DNA from: Nakamurella lactea DSM 19367
Lineage (GTDB): Bacteria; Actinomycetota; Actinomycetes; Mycobacteriales; Nakamurellaceae
Assembly: GCF_000426645.1 (NCBI RefSeq)
Contig: NZ_AUFT01000001.1
Span: forward strand, 372,001-436,000
DNA length: 64,000 nt
Reading direction: 5' to 3'
Of the stretch, positions 1 to 8,052 are shown in pieces. How positions within the stretch are numbered: the first letter of the stretch is position 1; every line of letters begins with the position of its first letter. The notes beneath the pieces are model-generated. The model did no database searches, was not told the origin of the DNA, and saw only the letters and a program-made list of their open reading frames with translations. Position numbers and translations under genes: made by a program.

Positions 1-207
1 ATCGGCGTCGGCCACCAGGTCGACCGCTGCCGCGATGTCCGCATTCTCCGTGTCGCCCGCCAACAGGGCCGCCGCCGGCAACTCGCGCAGCACCAGCGGC
101 CGGACCTGGTGGCCGGCGGCGATCAGTCGTCGGTCGACATGGGACAACACCCCGTCGGTCCGCGACGGGACTGACGGACTTCCGTAGATGGTCAGAACGG
201 TGGCCAT
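1..207 (-). CDS. NADPH-dependent FMN reductase, SsuE-like (5' part only)
   Basis: Only the first 69 codons lie in the window; the gene runs off the left edge. The ATG is preceded by a good ribosome site (GAGGAG, 6 nt before the start). The N-terminus has the flavodoxin-like pattern of SsuE/MsuE reductases: a beta strand (VLTIYGSPS) followed by the SPSxxSRT-type phosphate loop at residues 10-17. This family supplies FMNH2 to two-component monooxygenases that release sulfite from organosulfur compounds. It is the last visible gene of the minus-strand ABC transporter operon under SAM-IV and leader-peptide control, which supports a sulfur role. The exact reductase subfamily is inferred. Confidence 0.8.
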   Translation of the reverse strand, partial: MATVLTIYGSPSVPSRTDGVLSHVDRRLIAAGHQVRPLVLRELPAAALLAGDTENADIAAAVDLVADAD

Positions 208-239
208 GCGCTTCTCCTCGGTAACGGTATGCATCACAT

Positions 240-316
240 CGGTGTCAATCAGAAAGCGGTGTCAATCAGAAAGCGGTGTAGATCAATCGGTGTCGATCAA
301 TCGGTGTCGATCAGAA
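240..316. repeat. Intergenic tandem repeat, five 14-17 bp units
   Basis: Five head-to-tail units fill most of the gap between the binding-protein gene and the FMN reductase gene. Each begins CGGTGT and carries (C/G)AATCA or GATCA: two identical 17-bp units (240-256, 257-273), then 14-bp variants at 274-287 and 288-301, and a 15-bp unit at 302-316. It lies inside the operon, so it would be transcribed as an intercistronic spacer. It is probably slippage-prone; a regulatory or RNA-stability role is only possible. Confidence 0.85.
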
Positions 317-327
317 CGGTCGTCATC

Positions 328-1386
328 TCAGCCGACCGCCGTCGGCTTCGGCAGGCCGGCCGGATTGATCTCGGAGGAGGCAACGGCCTCCACCGACAGC
401 CCCCAGCGCTCCAGCACCTGCTGATAGCTGCCGTCGGCGATGGCACTGTCGACGGCTGCGGCCAACGCGGCGACCAAACCGTTGCCCTTCTTCGTCATCA
501 CCGCGACCTTGCCGTCCAGCGGGTAGGACGAGGAGACGGTGCCGACGATCTCGGTCTGGCCGGCGGTGGCAACGTGGTAGGTCGCCGTCGGGTTCGGCCC
601 GAGATACAGATCGATCCGGCCGGACGCCAGCGCCAGGTAGTAGTCGGTAGCGGATTGGTAGTAGCGGATGTCGATCGCCGGTAGACCGGCCGCCTTGTTC
701 TTGGCGTCCCAGTCCAGCAGGATGCCTTCCTGCAGGGTGCCGGAACCGACCGCGACCTTCTTGCCCGCTAGATCCGCCGGTCCGGTCACCTTCAGGCCGG
801 AGCCCTTCTTCGCCTCGAACGCGTGCAGACCCAGCCGATAGGTGGCGAAGTCGTACTTCTCCTTGCGTTCCTCGGAGACGCCGATGTTGGAGACCGCGAC
901 CTGGTACTTGCCCGAATCCACTCCGACAAAAAGGTTCTCCCAGCTGGTGACCTGTAGCTCGGCCTTCAGACCGAGCTTGTCGGCGATCAGCTGGGCGAAG
1001 TCAACCTCGACCCCGATCGGGGTCCTGTCGTCGTCGGCGGTGAAGCCCAGCGGCGGTAACCCACCGCCGGCGAATCCACCACCCACCACCAACGTGCCCG
1101 ACTTCTTGATCGAGGCCGGCAGTTTGGCGACGGCCGCCGGGTCGGTGGCCGCCGACACCCGGTGCTGGTCCGGCGAGGTGTTGTAGCCGTCGGGGACGGT
1201 GACGGCCGCGACACCGGACGCGACTGTCTGGCTCCCGACGGAGCTCCCGGCAGCGGCCGGAGACACCGCCGCGGTGTCCTGTTGCGGATCGGCGCAGGCG
1301 GTCAACCCGATGGCCACCACGATCGCGGTAGCGGCGAGCAGCGATGTTCTCGAGCGCCGGTCAACGGGGCGCGAAGTGTCGATCAT
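328..1386 (-). CDS. ABC transporter substrate-binding lipoprotein (second copy)
   Basis: A 352-residue solute-binding protein of the polar amino acid family (bacterial extracellular solute-binding protein family 3). The signal peptide ends in lipobox LTAC with lipid Cys31, followed by a flexible Ala/Ser/Val linker and two alpha/beta lobes. The segment around residues 165-180, EERKEKYDFATYR, is typical of cystine/glutamine-type binding proteins. The ribosome site (GAGG) overlaps the stop codon of the upstream paralogue, 7 bp away, so the two are co-translated. The pair share long identical stretches (for example in LYLGPNPTATYHVATAGQ versus AYFGPNPTAAYHVATAGQ) and arose by tandem duplication. 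The substrate is probably a sulfur-containing amino acid or related compound, inferred from the operon leader. Confidence 0.9.
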   Translation of the reverse strand: MIDTSRPVDRRSRTSLLAATAIVVAIGLTACADPQQDTAAVSPAAAGSSVGSQTVASGVAAVTVPDGYNTSPDQHRVSAATDPAAVAKLPASIKKSGTLVVGGGFAGGGLPPLGFTADDDRTPIGVEVDFAQLIADKLGLKAELQVTSWENLFVGVDSGKYQVAVSNIGVSEERKEKYDFATYRLGLHAFEAKKGSGLKVTGPADLAGKKVAVGSGTLQEGILLDWDAKNKAAGLPAIDIRYYQSATDYYLALASGRIDLYLGPNPTATYHVATAGQTEIVGTVSSSYPLDGKVAVMTKKGNGLVAALAAAVDSAIADGSYQQVLERWGLSVEAVASSEINPAGLPKPTAVG

Positions 1387-1393
1387 GGTCGCC

Positions 1394-2500
1394 TCAGCCG
1401 GTCTTCGGCAGGCCGGGCGGGTTGACCCGCGATTGGCTGACGGCTTCGTTGCTCAGGTTCCAGTGCTCAAGGACCTTCGCGTAGGTGCCGTTCTCGATGG
1501 TGTGATTGATGGCCGCGGCGAAGGCGGGCGCCAGACCATTGCCCTTCTTGGTCAGTACGGCGATCTCGCCCTGGAGTTTCGGACCGGCTCCCGATTGCGT
1601 TCCGACGATCTCGGACTGGCCGGCCGTCGCCACGTGGTAGGCCGCGGTCGGGTTCGGGCCGAAGTAGGCATCGATGCGTCCGGACGACAGTGCCAGGTAG
1701 TAGTCGGCGCTGTTCTGGAAGTACTTGATGTCGATCGGCGCGAGCCCGTTCTTCACATCCTCGGCACTCCAATCGACCAGGATCTTCTCCTGGTTGGTAC
1801 CCGAGGAGACGCCGATGATCTTGCCGGCGGCGTCCTTCGCGTCCGAGATCTTGAACCCGGCGCCGGCCTTGGCCTCGAAGGCGAGGACGTCATTGCGATA
1901 CGTCGCGAAGTCGTATTTCTCCTTGCGCTCTTCGGTGACGGTGACGTTGGAGATGAAGACATCCGCCTTGCCGGAGTCGATCTGCACGAAATTCTGTGCC
2001 CAGTCGGCCGCGCCGATCTCGACCTTGAGGCCCAACACATCGGCGAACAGGTAGGCCAGATCGACCTCGGACCCGATCACCGTGGTGTCGTCGTCGGCGT
2101 AGAACCGCAGCGGTGGGGCGCTTCCCGAACTTCCGGTGACGACGATGCTTCCCCGGTCCCGGATCGCCTGTGGCAGCAGATCGGCAATCGCATCGACCTT
2201 CTCGGTGCTGACCCGGTTCTGATCGGGGCTGAGGTTGATCGATGCGGTGGCCCCGGCGGTGGCACTACCGCCGGCGGTGGCATTACCAGCGGTGGCACTA
2301 CCAGCGGCGGCACTACCAGCGGCGGCGGCCGCCGCCGGTGAGACATCAGGCTCCGCGGATTCGGCGCATCCGGTGACCGCCAGGGCGGCAATCGTCAGCA
2401 ACGACGCCAGGGCGCCGCGGCGGCTGCCGACGGCGAGTCCGACGAACGGCAGCCGGTCGAGCAAAGAGCTGGTTCTGAATCGGCGAGAGTTAGCAGACAT
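1394..2500 (-). CDS. ABC transporter substrate-binding lipoprotein (first copy)
   Basis: A 368-residue family 3 binding protein. I chose the ATG at 2500 because AAGGAA lies 7 nt upstream; an in-frame start at 2551 would extend into the spacer after the ATPase gene. The twin-basic N-terminus leads to a signal peptide with lipobox VTGC (lipid Cys45). Residues about 58-85 are a low-complexity Ala/Gly/Thr/Ser linker encoded by DNA repeats. The two-lobe binding domain follows, with the EERKEKYDFATYR segment and the GPNPTAAYH segment shared with the downstream paralogue. Having two receptors for one permease/ATPase pair suggests two related ligands or affinities. Confidence 0.92.
   Translation of the reverse strand: MSANSRRFRTSSLLDRLPFVGLAVGSRRGALASLLTIAALAVTGCAESAEPDVSPAAAAAAGSAAAGSATAGNATAGGSATAGATASINLSPDQNRVSTEKVDAIADLLPQAIRDRGSIVVTGSSGSAPPLRFYADDDTTVIGSEVDLAYLFADVLGLKVEIGAADWAQNFVQIDSGKADVFISNVTVTEERKEKYDFATYRNDVLAFEAKAGAGFKISDAKDAAGKIIGVSSGTNQEKILVDWSAEDVKNGLAPIDIKYFQNSADYYLALSSGRIDAYFGPNPTAAYHVATAGQSEIVGTQSGAGPKLQGEIAVLTKKGNGLAPAFAAAINHTIENGTYAKVLEHWNLSNEAVSQSRVNPPGLPKTG
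2256..2325. repeat. Short in-frame tandem repeat encoding the lipoprotein linker
   Basis: Five units beginning GCGGTGG or GCGGCGG start at 2256, 2274, 2289, 2304 and 2319, so spacing is 18 then 15 bp. All spacings are multiples of three, so copy-number change would only lengthen or shorten the Ala/Gly/Ser/Thr tether between the lipid anchor and the binding lobes of the first substrate-binding protein. Confidence 0.8.
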
Positions 2501-2556
2501 GATGGGTTCCTTGCAGTAGAGGCGGCGCACCGTTACGGTGCCGGGCCGCAAAGTTG

Positions 2557-3327
2557 TTAGAGAACGCGGGAAATGAAGCTGCGCGTGCGCTCGCTCGATG
2601 GGTTGTCCAGCACCTGCTCCGGTGATCCGGACTCGATGATCCGACCCTCGTCCATGAACACCACGGTGTCGGCGACCTCGCGGGCGAATCCGATCTCATG
2701 GGTCACCACCACCATCGTGGTACCGCTGTGCGCGAGCTCGACGATCACGTCGAGCACCTCGCCGACCAGTTCGGGATCCAGCGCGCTGGTCGGCTCGTCG
2801 AACAGGATCAGCTTGGGCTGCAAGGCTAATGCCCTGGCGATGGCAACCCGCTGTTGCTGCCCGCCGGACAGCCGGCGGGGATAGTCGTGCGCCTTTTCGG
2901 CGACCCCGACCCGCTCGAGCAGTTCCATCGCCAGCGATTCGACGTCCCTGCGTTTGCGGCCCTGGGCCGAAACGGGAGCCTCGACCACATTCTGCAGCAC
3001 GGTCAGATGCCCGAACAGATTGAAGTTCTGGAAGACGAAACCGATCTCGGACCGTTGGTGCAGAATCTCCCGTTCCGTGAGTTCGTGCAGCCGGTTGCCG
3101 CGGCGGCGGTATCCGATCAGCCGGCCGTCGACGCTGACGGCTCCGGCGTCGACCTTCTCCAGATGGTTGATCGAGCGCAACAGCGTCGACTTCCCCGACC
3201 CCGATGGCCCGAGGATCACCATGACGGATCCCTGCTCGACCTGCAGGTCCACGCCGCGCAGCACGTGCAGATCGCCGAACGACTTGTGCACGCCACGTAC
3301 GTCGACCATCGGAAGTCCGCCGTTCAT
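2557..3327 (-). CDS. Polar amino acid ABC transporter ATP-binding protein
   Basis: A 256-residue ATPase. Visible motifs in order: Walker A GPSGSGKS (about residues 40-47), Q-loop QNFNLFG, ABC signature LSGGQQQRVAIARAL, Walker B LILFDEPTSALDP and the switch histidine in VVTHE. The set is typical of the GlnQ/HisP/TcyN subfamily. The ATG overlaps the TGA of the permease gene (ATGA, 4 bp), indicating translational coupling. It energises the permease and the two binding lipoproteins downstream. The reading frame stays open upstream into the permease gene, but that is a GC-rich artefact. Confidence 0.95.
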   Translation of the reverse strand: MNGGLPMVDVRGVHKSFGDLHVLRGVDLQVEQGSVMVILGPSGSGKSTLLRSINHLEKVDAGAVSVDGRLIGYRRRGNRLHELTEREILHQRSEIGFVFQNFNLFGHLTVLQNVVEAPVSAQGRKRRDVESLAMELLERVGVAEKAHDYPRRLSGGQQQRVAIARALALQPKLILFDEPTSALDPELVGEVLDVIVELAHSGTTMVVVTHEIGFAREVADTVVFMDEGRIIESGSPEQVLDNPSSERTRSFISRVL

Positions 3328-4430
3328 CCGGCCGCCCCCCGTTCCGGGGCGTGCGCGAACGACGGCGTCGCGGCCGCGGCCCGTCGCACCCGCGACCATC
3401 CGCGGCGGATCTTCTGCCACGGTGTCGGCGGCAGGCTTCTGGCAGATCCCTTGGCGTAGTGGCGCTCGACGTAGTACTGAACGATCGACAACAGGGTCGT
3501 CAGCACGATGTACCAGACTGTCGCAACCATCAGCAGCGGCACCACCCGACCGTTGCGGCCGTAGATCACCTGGACCTGGTAGAACAGCTCGGGAATCGCC
3601 ATCACAGACACGATCGACGTGCCCTTGAACAGCGAGATCACCTCGTTCGCCGCGTTCGGCAGGATGCCCCGCATGGCCTGCGGAATGACGATCTTGAAGA
3701 ACTGCCGACGTCGTGGAATGCCCAGCGCCGCAGCAGCTTCCAGTTGGCCCGCATCGACGGACAGAATGCCTCCACGAATGATCTCCGCGGCATAGGCGGC
3801 CTGGTGCAGCGCCAGGCCGAGCACCGCGGCACCCAGCGGACCGAAAAGGTCGTTGGTGTTCACGGTGAACAGCGCCGGTCCGAACGGGACACCGAACTGC
3901 AGGGTCTGGTACAGATACGCGATGTTGAACCAGAACAGCAGCTGCACGATCAGCGGGATGGATCGGAACGCCCAGACATAGCTGAACGAAACCACCTGCA
4001 GAAATGGGCTTTTCGACAGCCTCATGGCAGCCAGCACGATGCCGAGGGCAAAGCCGAGCAACGTCCCGTACAGGGTCAGCTTGACCGTGGTCCCCAGCGC
4101 CGAGATCACCGACGACGCGGCGAAGTACTTGGCGAAGGTGGGCCAGTCCCAGCCGGGGTTGGTGGCCAATCCGTGAGCGAACTGGGCTGCCAGTACCAGC
4201 ACGACGGCAATGCCGACCCAACGCCAGGGATGCCGGACCGGCACCACGCGCATCAGCGGTGCGTCTCCAAGGTGCCGGGTAGCCGGTACGGCACCAGGTG
4301 TTTCGTTCGTCTGGACGGTGACAGCACTGATATCGGCATCGGTGTCGACGGCCGACCGGGTAGGTTCTTCGGGCGATGCTTGTTGGGGCAGCCGAGCGTC
4401 GCGTCGGCGGACGAGGTTGGGAACAGTCAC
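3324..4430 (-). CDS. Polar amino acid ABC transporter permease
   Basis: A 368-residue inner-membrane permease of the HisM/GlnP type. A long cytoplasmic N-terminus of about 70 residues rich in Pro, Thr and Asp precedes the membrane segments. The EAA loop that docks the ATPase (EAAAALGIPRRRQFFKIVIPQAMR region) is near residues 235-260. The C-terminal tail is long and basic. It is the first structural gene of the operon, preceded by a ~400-nt leader with a SAM-IV riboswitch and a cysteine-rich leader peptide, so transcription or translation should fall when SAM or cysteine is plentiful. Transport of cystine, methionine or another sulfur source is inferred from that control, not from the protein. 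Confidence 0.93.
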   Translation of the reverse strand: MTVPNLVRRRDARLPQQASPEEPTRSAVDTDADISAVTVQTNETPGAVPATRHLGDAPLMRVVPVRHPWRWVGIAVVLVLAAQFAHGLATNPGWDWPTFAKYFAASSVISALGTTVKLTLYGTLLGFALGIVLAAMRLSKSPFLQVVSFSYVWAFRSIPLIVQLLFWFNIAYLYQTLQFGVPFGPALFTVNTNDLFGPLGAAVLGLALHQAAYAAEIIRGGILSVDAGQLEAAAALGIPRRRQFFKIVIPQAMRGILPNAANEVISLFKGTSIVSVMAIPELFYQVQVIYGRNGRVVPLLMVATVWYIVLTTLLSIVQYYVERHYAKGSARSLPPTPWQKIRRGWSRVRRAAAATPSFAHAPERGAAG

Positions 4431-4513
4431 GACAGTCCTTGAGTGGGAGGGTCGATGCAGGGAACCGGGTCGACGGCAGCACGCCAGGTCAACCGGTACG
4501 AGGTTTCGACAAC

Positions 4514-4531
4514 GATCCGGAGCCTCGGATC
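4514..4531 (-). terminator. Candidate attenuator hairpin downstream of the leader peptide
   Basis: On the minus strand a 6-bp stem GATCCG/CGGATC with a 6-nt loop lies about 50 nt after the leader-peptide stop codon. A second self-complementary block, CCGCTAGCGG (4539-4548), lies between them and could form an alternative pairing. There is no U-tract, so if this is an attenuator it would work through Rho or through translation. Weak evidence; listed because its position suits an attenuation mechanism. Confidence 0.3.
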
Positions 4532-4582
4532 CGCTGTGCCGCTAGCGGTTCCGGAGACCCCGCGCGCCCGATGGGCGGAGGT

Positions 4583-4690
4583 TCAGCAACAACACAGCGC
4601 GCTGGAAACGCGCTGCAGATCGATGTGGCGACGGCAGAAGCTCAGGGTCGACCGCGTGACAGCGGGTTCGCTCCAGGCCTGCTGGCTCAT
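4583..4690 (-). CDS. Cysteine-rich leader peptide (attenuator upstream ORF)
   Basis: A 35-codon ORF in the operon leader, starting 31 nt after the SAM-IV aptamer, with AGGGA 5 nt before its ATG. It ends in three consecutive Cys codons and then stop. The preceding residues CRRHIDLQRVSSALCCC match the Arg-Arg-His-(Val/Ile)-Asp-Leu-x-Arg-Val-x-Ser-Ala pattern of the actinobacterial 'putative leader peptide' family found before sulfur-assimilation genes. In mycobacteria, polycysteine upstream ORFs are reported to act as cysteine-responsive attenuators. Inference: ribosome stalling at the Cys codons during cysteine shortage raises expression of the downstream transporter. Confidence 0.88.
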   Translation of the reverse strand: MSQQAWSEPAVTRSTLSFCRRHIDLQRVSSALCCC

Positions 4691-4721
4691 GCTGGTCCCT
4701 AGTGGTGAAGTGCCCGCCGGA

Positions 4722-4837
4722 GCGGGCCTGCGCTTGCGTATTCCTGTCGGAATCCGCCTGGTCCTCACCCGGAGCACCCCGCCGCGTCGGAGGGTTGCCG
4801 TCCAGTAAGCCGGGGCTTGTCACTGGAACTCATGACC
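4722..4837 (-). promoter_or_regulatory. SAM-IV riboswitch aptamer
   Basis: On the minus strand the RNA begins GGTCATGAG and continues through blocks that match the SAM-IV consensus I know from mycobacterial examples: CAAGCCCCGGCTT (P2 loop region), CGGCAACCCTCC, GCGG-GGGGTGC, CCGGGTGA-GACCAGG and a terminal CGCAAGCGC hairpin. The P1 helix pairs GGTC (4837-4834) with GACC, P2 pairs CCAG with CTGG, and a small hairpin ATTCC-GACA-GGAAT replaces the variable P4 arm. SAM binding should repress the operon. The aptamer lies about 290 nt upstream of the permease start, with the Cys leader peptide in between. Confidence 0.93.
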
Positions 4838-4923
4838 TGCGTCGAATGTAGAGCAACGGTCCGGGACGGTCAACCCGGCAGTGATCGGCGACACTGCGTC
4901 CCGGGCCGGGGCACACTGGAGAG

Positions 4924-6096
4924 ATGACGCACCCCGCAAGATCGAAGAACCTCCGTCGCGCCGGCGCCGTTGTCGCCTCGGCCGGTGTCGGCCTGCTGGC
5001 CGCCTCACTCGGCCGAGCCGCCCGCGGCCTGCCCACCGCGGTCGGAGCGAATCGTCGGCAGACCCGCCCAGCGCCCGGCCGAACCGCGCATTTCGACGGC
5101 AGCGGGTTCCGGAACTCGTTGCCGGCCAGTGCACTTGCCGGCCCCGGCATGGTGAAGGTAGCCGCCGCGATGGCCAGCAAGGGTGACTCCGGTAGGCCGA
5201 ATCGGCCGATCCCGCTGGCTGTTCCGGATCTGTCCGCAGCACCCGGGCGGCTGGCCGCCACCTGGTTGGGCCACGCCACGGTACTGTTGGAGGTCGACGG
5301 ACGGCGGGTGCTGACCGATCCGGTGTTCGGTGATCGGGTCTCTCCGTCGCACCGGGTCGGGCCGGCCCGACTGCACCCGATCCCCGTCACGATCGCGGAG
5401 CTGCCGCGGCTGGATGCGGTGGTCATCTCGCACGACCATTACGACCACCTGGAAGTCGACACCATCCGCGAGCTCGTCCGCCGGCAACGCTGCCCGTTCC
5501 TGGTGCCGTTGGGGGTCGCCGCCCACCTGCGGGCGTGGGGCGTCCCGGGGGACCGGATCGTCGAGCTGGACTGGGACGAGGCAGTGGTCGTGGCCGGGTT
5601 GACGATCACCTGCACCGAGGCCCGGCATTTCTCCGGGCGGTTGTTCGCCCGGAACACCACCCTGTGGGCATCGTGGGCGATCGCCGGTCCGGCGCACCGG
5701 GTGTTCTTCGGCGGCGATACCGGCTACACCCCGGCGTTCGCCGGCATCGGTGCCCGGTTCGGCCCGTTCGATCTGACGGTGCTGCCGATCGGTGCCTACG
5801 ACCAGAACTGGTCGGACATCCACCTGAACCCGGAGGAGGCCGTGAGGGCGCACGGTGATCTCGGCGGCCGGGTGCTGCTGCCCATCCATTGGGCGACGTT
5901 CGACCTGGCCTTCCACCCCTGGGCGGAGCCGGTCGAGCGGCTGACGGCGGCTGCCAGGGACGCCGGCGTCACGCTGGCGCTCCCGAAGGTCGGCGAGCGC
6001 ATCGATGACTCCGAGCCGCTGCCGGCCGATCACTGGTGGGCCGCCGCGGCGCCAGCTGGACCGGCCGGCCCGGAAGTCCCCGGCCCGACGGGCTGA
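4924..6096 (+). CDS. MBL-fold metallo-hydrolase, UlaG/NAPE-PLD-like
   Basis: A 390-residue metallo-beta-lactamase-fold protein with a hydrophobic N-terminal segment (about residues 14-30) that could anchor or export it. Metal ligands are clear: H170-x-H172-x-D174-H175 in SHDHYDHLE, a later His in ARHFSGR, Asp in FFGGDTGYT and His in LPIHWATFD. The layout, including TWLGHATVLLEVDG before the first strand and the C-terminal HPW, resembles N-acylphosphatidylethanolamine phospholipase D-like and UlaG-like hydrolases. The substrate is unknown. It is divergent from the riboswitch operon. Confidence 0.85.
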   Translation: MTHPARSKNLRRAGAVVASAGVGLLAASLGRAARGLPTAVGANRRQTRPAPGRTAHFDGSGFRNSLPASALAGPGMVKVAAAMASKGDSGRPNRPIPLAVPDLSAAPGRLAATWLGHATVLLEVDGRRVLTDPVFGDRVSPSHRVGPARLHPIPVTIAELPRLDAVVISHDHYDHLEVDTIRELVRRQRCPFLVPLGVAAHLRAWGVPGDRIVELDWDEAVVVAGLTITCTEARHFSGRLFARNTTLWASWAIAGPAHRVFFGGDTGYTPAFAGIGARFGPFDLTVLPIGAYDQNWSDIHLNPEEAVRAHGDLGGRVLLPIHWATFDLAFHPWAEPVERLTAAARDAGVTLALPKVGERIDDSEPLPADHWWAAAAPAGPAGPEVPGPTG

Positions 6097-8052
6097 TCAC
6101 GTCCTGTTCAGAAAGCCGCCGTCCGGCACCCGGCGCCCGAGCTTGGTGTACTCCCCGACGGCGGCCGCCAGCACATGCCGCATGCCCGGCAGCTCGTCCG
6201 CCGCGGCGGCGTCGTAGCCGGCGGCCAACACGATGTTGCGGATATCGCCGCCCGGGATCTCGATCGTCCTGGCGAGCCCGTCGACATCGAGCGGATCCGC
6301 CGGGTCGAGCGGCCCCAACCGTTCCAGATGCGCGTCCCACAGCCGCCGCCGCGTCGGCTCGTCCGGATCCGGGAAGTGCACGATGAAGTTCATCCGGCGG
6401 TTGAACGCCGGATCGAGATTTCCGCGAAGGTTCGTCGCCAGGATCGTCAGCCCGTCGAAGTTCTCCATCCGCTGCAGCAGGTACGCGACTTCCTGGTTCG
6501 CGTGGCGGTCGTGCGAGTCCTTGACCTCCGACCGCCGGCCGAACAGCGCATCGGCCTCGTCGAAGAACAGCACCACGTTCAGGCTCTCCGCCTGGTGGAA
6601 CGCCCGCTCCAGGTTCTTTTCCGTCTCACCGATGTACTTGTCGACGATCGCCGACAGATCGACCTGCAGCAGGTCGATCCCCAGCTCGTCGGCGATCACG
6701 TGTGCCGCCAGCGTCTTCCCGGTGCCTGCGCTCCCGGTGAACAAGGCCGTCAGCCCCGAGCCGCGGCTGCCGGTCTGCAACAGCGTGCCCTTGGCCAGCA
6801 CATCGTCGCGATGCCTGGCCCAACCGACCAGCCGCTGCAGCATGTCGGAGATGTGTTGCGGCAGCACGAGATCGGCGAAGCCGTTGCGCCGGCCGGAGAG
6901 CGGGCGGTTACTGGTCGGGGCGCCGCCGACCCGGCGGGCGGCCTGCCGGACCAGCGAGTCGGACAGCGGTTGGCCGCTGGCCAACGCCAGCCAGCGCGCG
7001 TAACCCGCGGTCTGTGCCAGTGTCTCCGGCGCCAGCCGCAGGCCGGTCAGGCCACCGTCGACCGATTCCGCTCCGACCATCCGCCAGGCCTGATCCCTGG
7101 CCTGCGGCCCGACCACCGGCGCGTCGACGGACAGCGGGTACGCATCGGCCCAGGTCGCGTCCCAGGCGTCGGCGCCGACCGCGATCACCGGCACCATCGC
7201 GTCGGTGAGCACCGCAACGGCAGCGGCGCCGTCCGACTCCAGCCGCTCCGCGCCCTCGACGATCAACGCCTGTCCGCACAACGCCGCCTCCCGGATCGCC
7301 GCCCGCAGCACGTCGATCACCGAGCCGCCGGGCGCCGCCCGCCGCAGGTCGAAACATCGGTAGCGGATACCCAACTGGTCCATCGCGCCGGCCGCCAGCG
7401 ACAGGCCGGCGGCACCCAACGGCGACCGGATCCAGATCAGCGGTACCCCGGCCTCGATCGCCCGGGCGACCCGATCGGTGTCGTCGAATCGCAGCGGCAG
7501 TGGTTCCACGGTCAACGGAGCGAGGGCCGGGTCGGTGTCGTCGACGCCCAGGACATGGGCCAGCACCCGTTCCGGTACCGCCAGCTCCCGGAACAACCAG
7601 GGCCGCACATCGGACTGCTCGACCAGCCCGGACCGGCGCAGCCGCCCGGTCACGCCGAGCCGACCGATCCCGTCCGACGACATCGACGGCAGGTCGGCGA
7701 GCTCCATGGCCAGGCCGACCGTCACCCTGGCCGGCCCGTCGAGCGCTCGCAACCGTCCGTAGGCGGCCGCGATCGTCGCATCCAGGTCCGGCGCGATGAT
7801 CGCGGTGAACAGGGTCAGGTCGACCTCGTCCAGGCCGAAGATCTCGGCCATCGTCAGCAGGGCGTCATCGGCGGTTCCGTCCGCGGCAGCCACCGCGGCA
7901 CCATCGCCGGGCGCCGGGACGGCGCCATGGTCGGCAGCGGCGATCGCCAGCAGTGCCGCCATCGCCCGGTCCTGATCGGGGTCGCCGCTACGTCGATCGA
8001 CGGCGCGCTGCAGCCGCAGCACGAGATCCGCCATTCGCTGCCGCATTCTCAC
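6097..8052 (-). CDS. AAA+ ATPase with degenerate N-terminal AAA module
   Basis: A 651-residue ATPase. Residues about 60-180 look like a helical/winged-helix region; about 195-320 are a degenerate AAA module lacking Walker A; about 420-600 are the active AAA+ module with Walker A GSAGTGKT (440-447), Walker B FFDEAD (D498, E499), sensor-type ILATNLRGNLD and arginines in NRRMNF. This architecture is common for ATPases encoded beside extracellular contractile injection systems (Afp15-like), but no tail or sheath genes are in the window. A GTG at 8052 follows a GAGGGG site; an ATG at 8034 is an alternative start. Confidence 0.85.
   Translation of the reverse strand: MRMRQRMADLVLRLQRAVDRRSGDPDQDRAMAALLAIAAADHGAVPAPGDGAAVAAADGTADDALLTMAEIFGLDEVDLTLFTAIIAPDLDATIAAAYGRLRALDGPARVTVGLAMELADLPSMSSDGIGRLGVTGRLRRSGLVEQSDVRPWLFRELAVPERVLAHVLGVDDTDPALAPLTVEPLPLRFDDTDRVARAIEAGVPLIWIRSPLGAAGLSLAAGAMDQLGIRYRCFDLRRAAPGGSVIDVLRAAIREAALCGQALIVEGAERLESDGAAAVAVLTDAMVPVIAVGADAWDATWADAYPLSVDAPVVGPQARDQAWRMVGAESVDGGLTGLRLAPETLAQTAGYARWLALASGQPLSDSLVRQAARRVGGAPTSNRPLSGRRNGFADLVLPQHISDMLQRLVGWARHRDDVLAKGTLLQTGSRGSGLTALFTGSAGTGKTLAAHVIADELGIDLLQVDLSAIVDKYIGETEKNLERAFHQAESLNVVLFFDEADALFGRRSEVKDSHDRHANQEVAYLLQRMENFDGLTILATNLRGNLDPAFNRRMNFIVHFPDPDEPTRRRLWDAHLERLGPLDPADPLDVDGLARTIEIPGGDIRNIVLAAGYDAAAADELPGMRHVLAAAVGEYTKLGRRVPDGGFLNRT

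Noticed and set aside
240..316. CRISPR-like or attachment-site repeats
   Set aside because: Units are 14-17 bp and directly adjacent, with no unique spacers and no nearby integrase.
2557..4482. Long frame that would fuse an N-terminal extension to the ABC ATPase
   Set aside because: The ATPase begins at ATG 3327, overlapping the permease stop; the extension is Arg/Pro-rich antisense-type text inside the permease gene.
4443..4808. A 121-residue frame on the plus strand over the leader region
   Set aside because: It opposes the SAM-IV riboswitch and the leader peptide, lacks a ribosome site and shows no domain.
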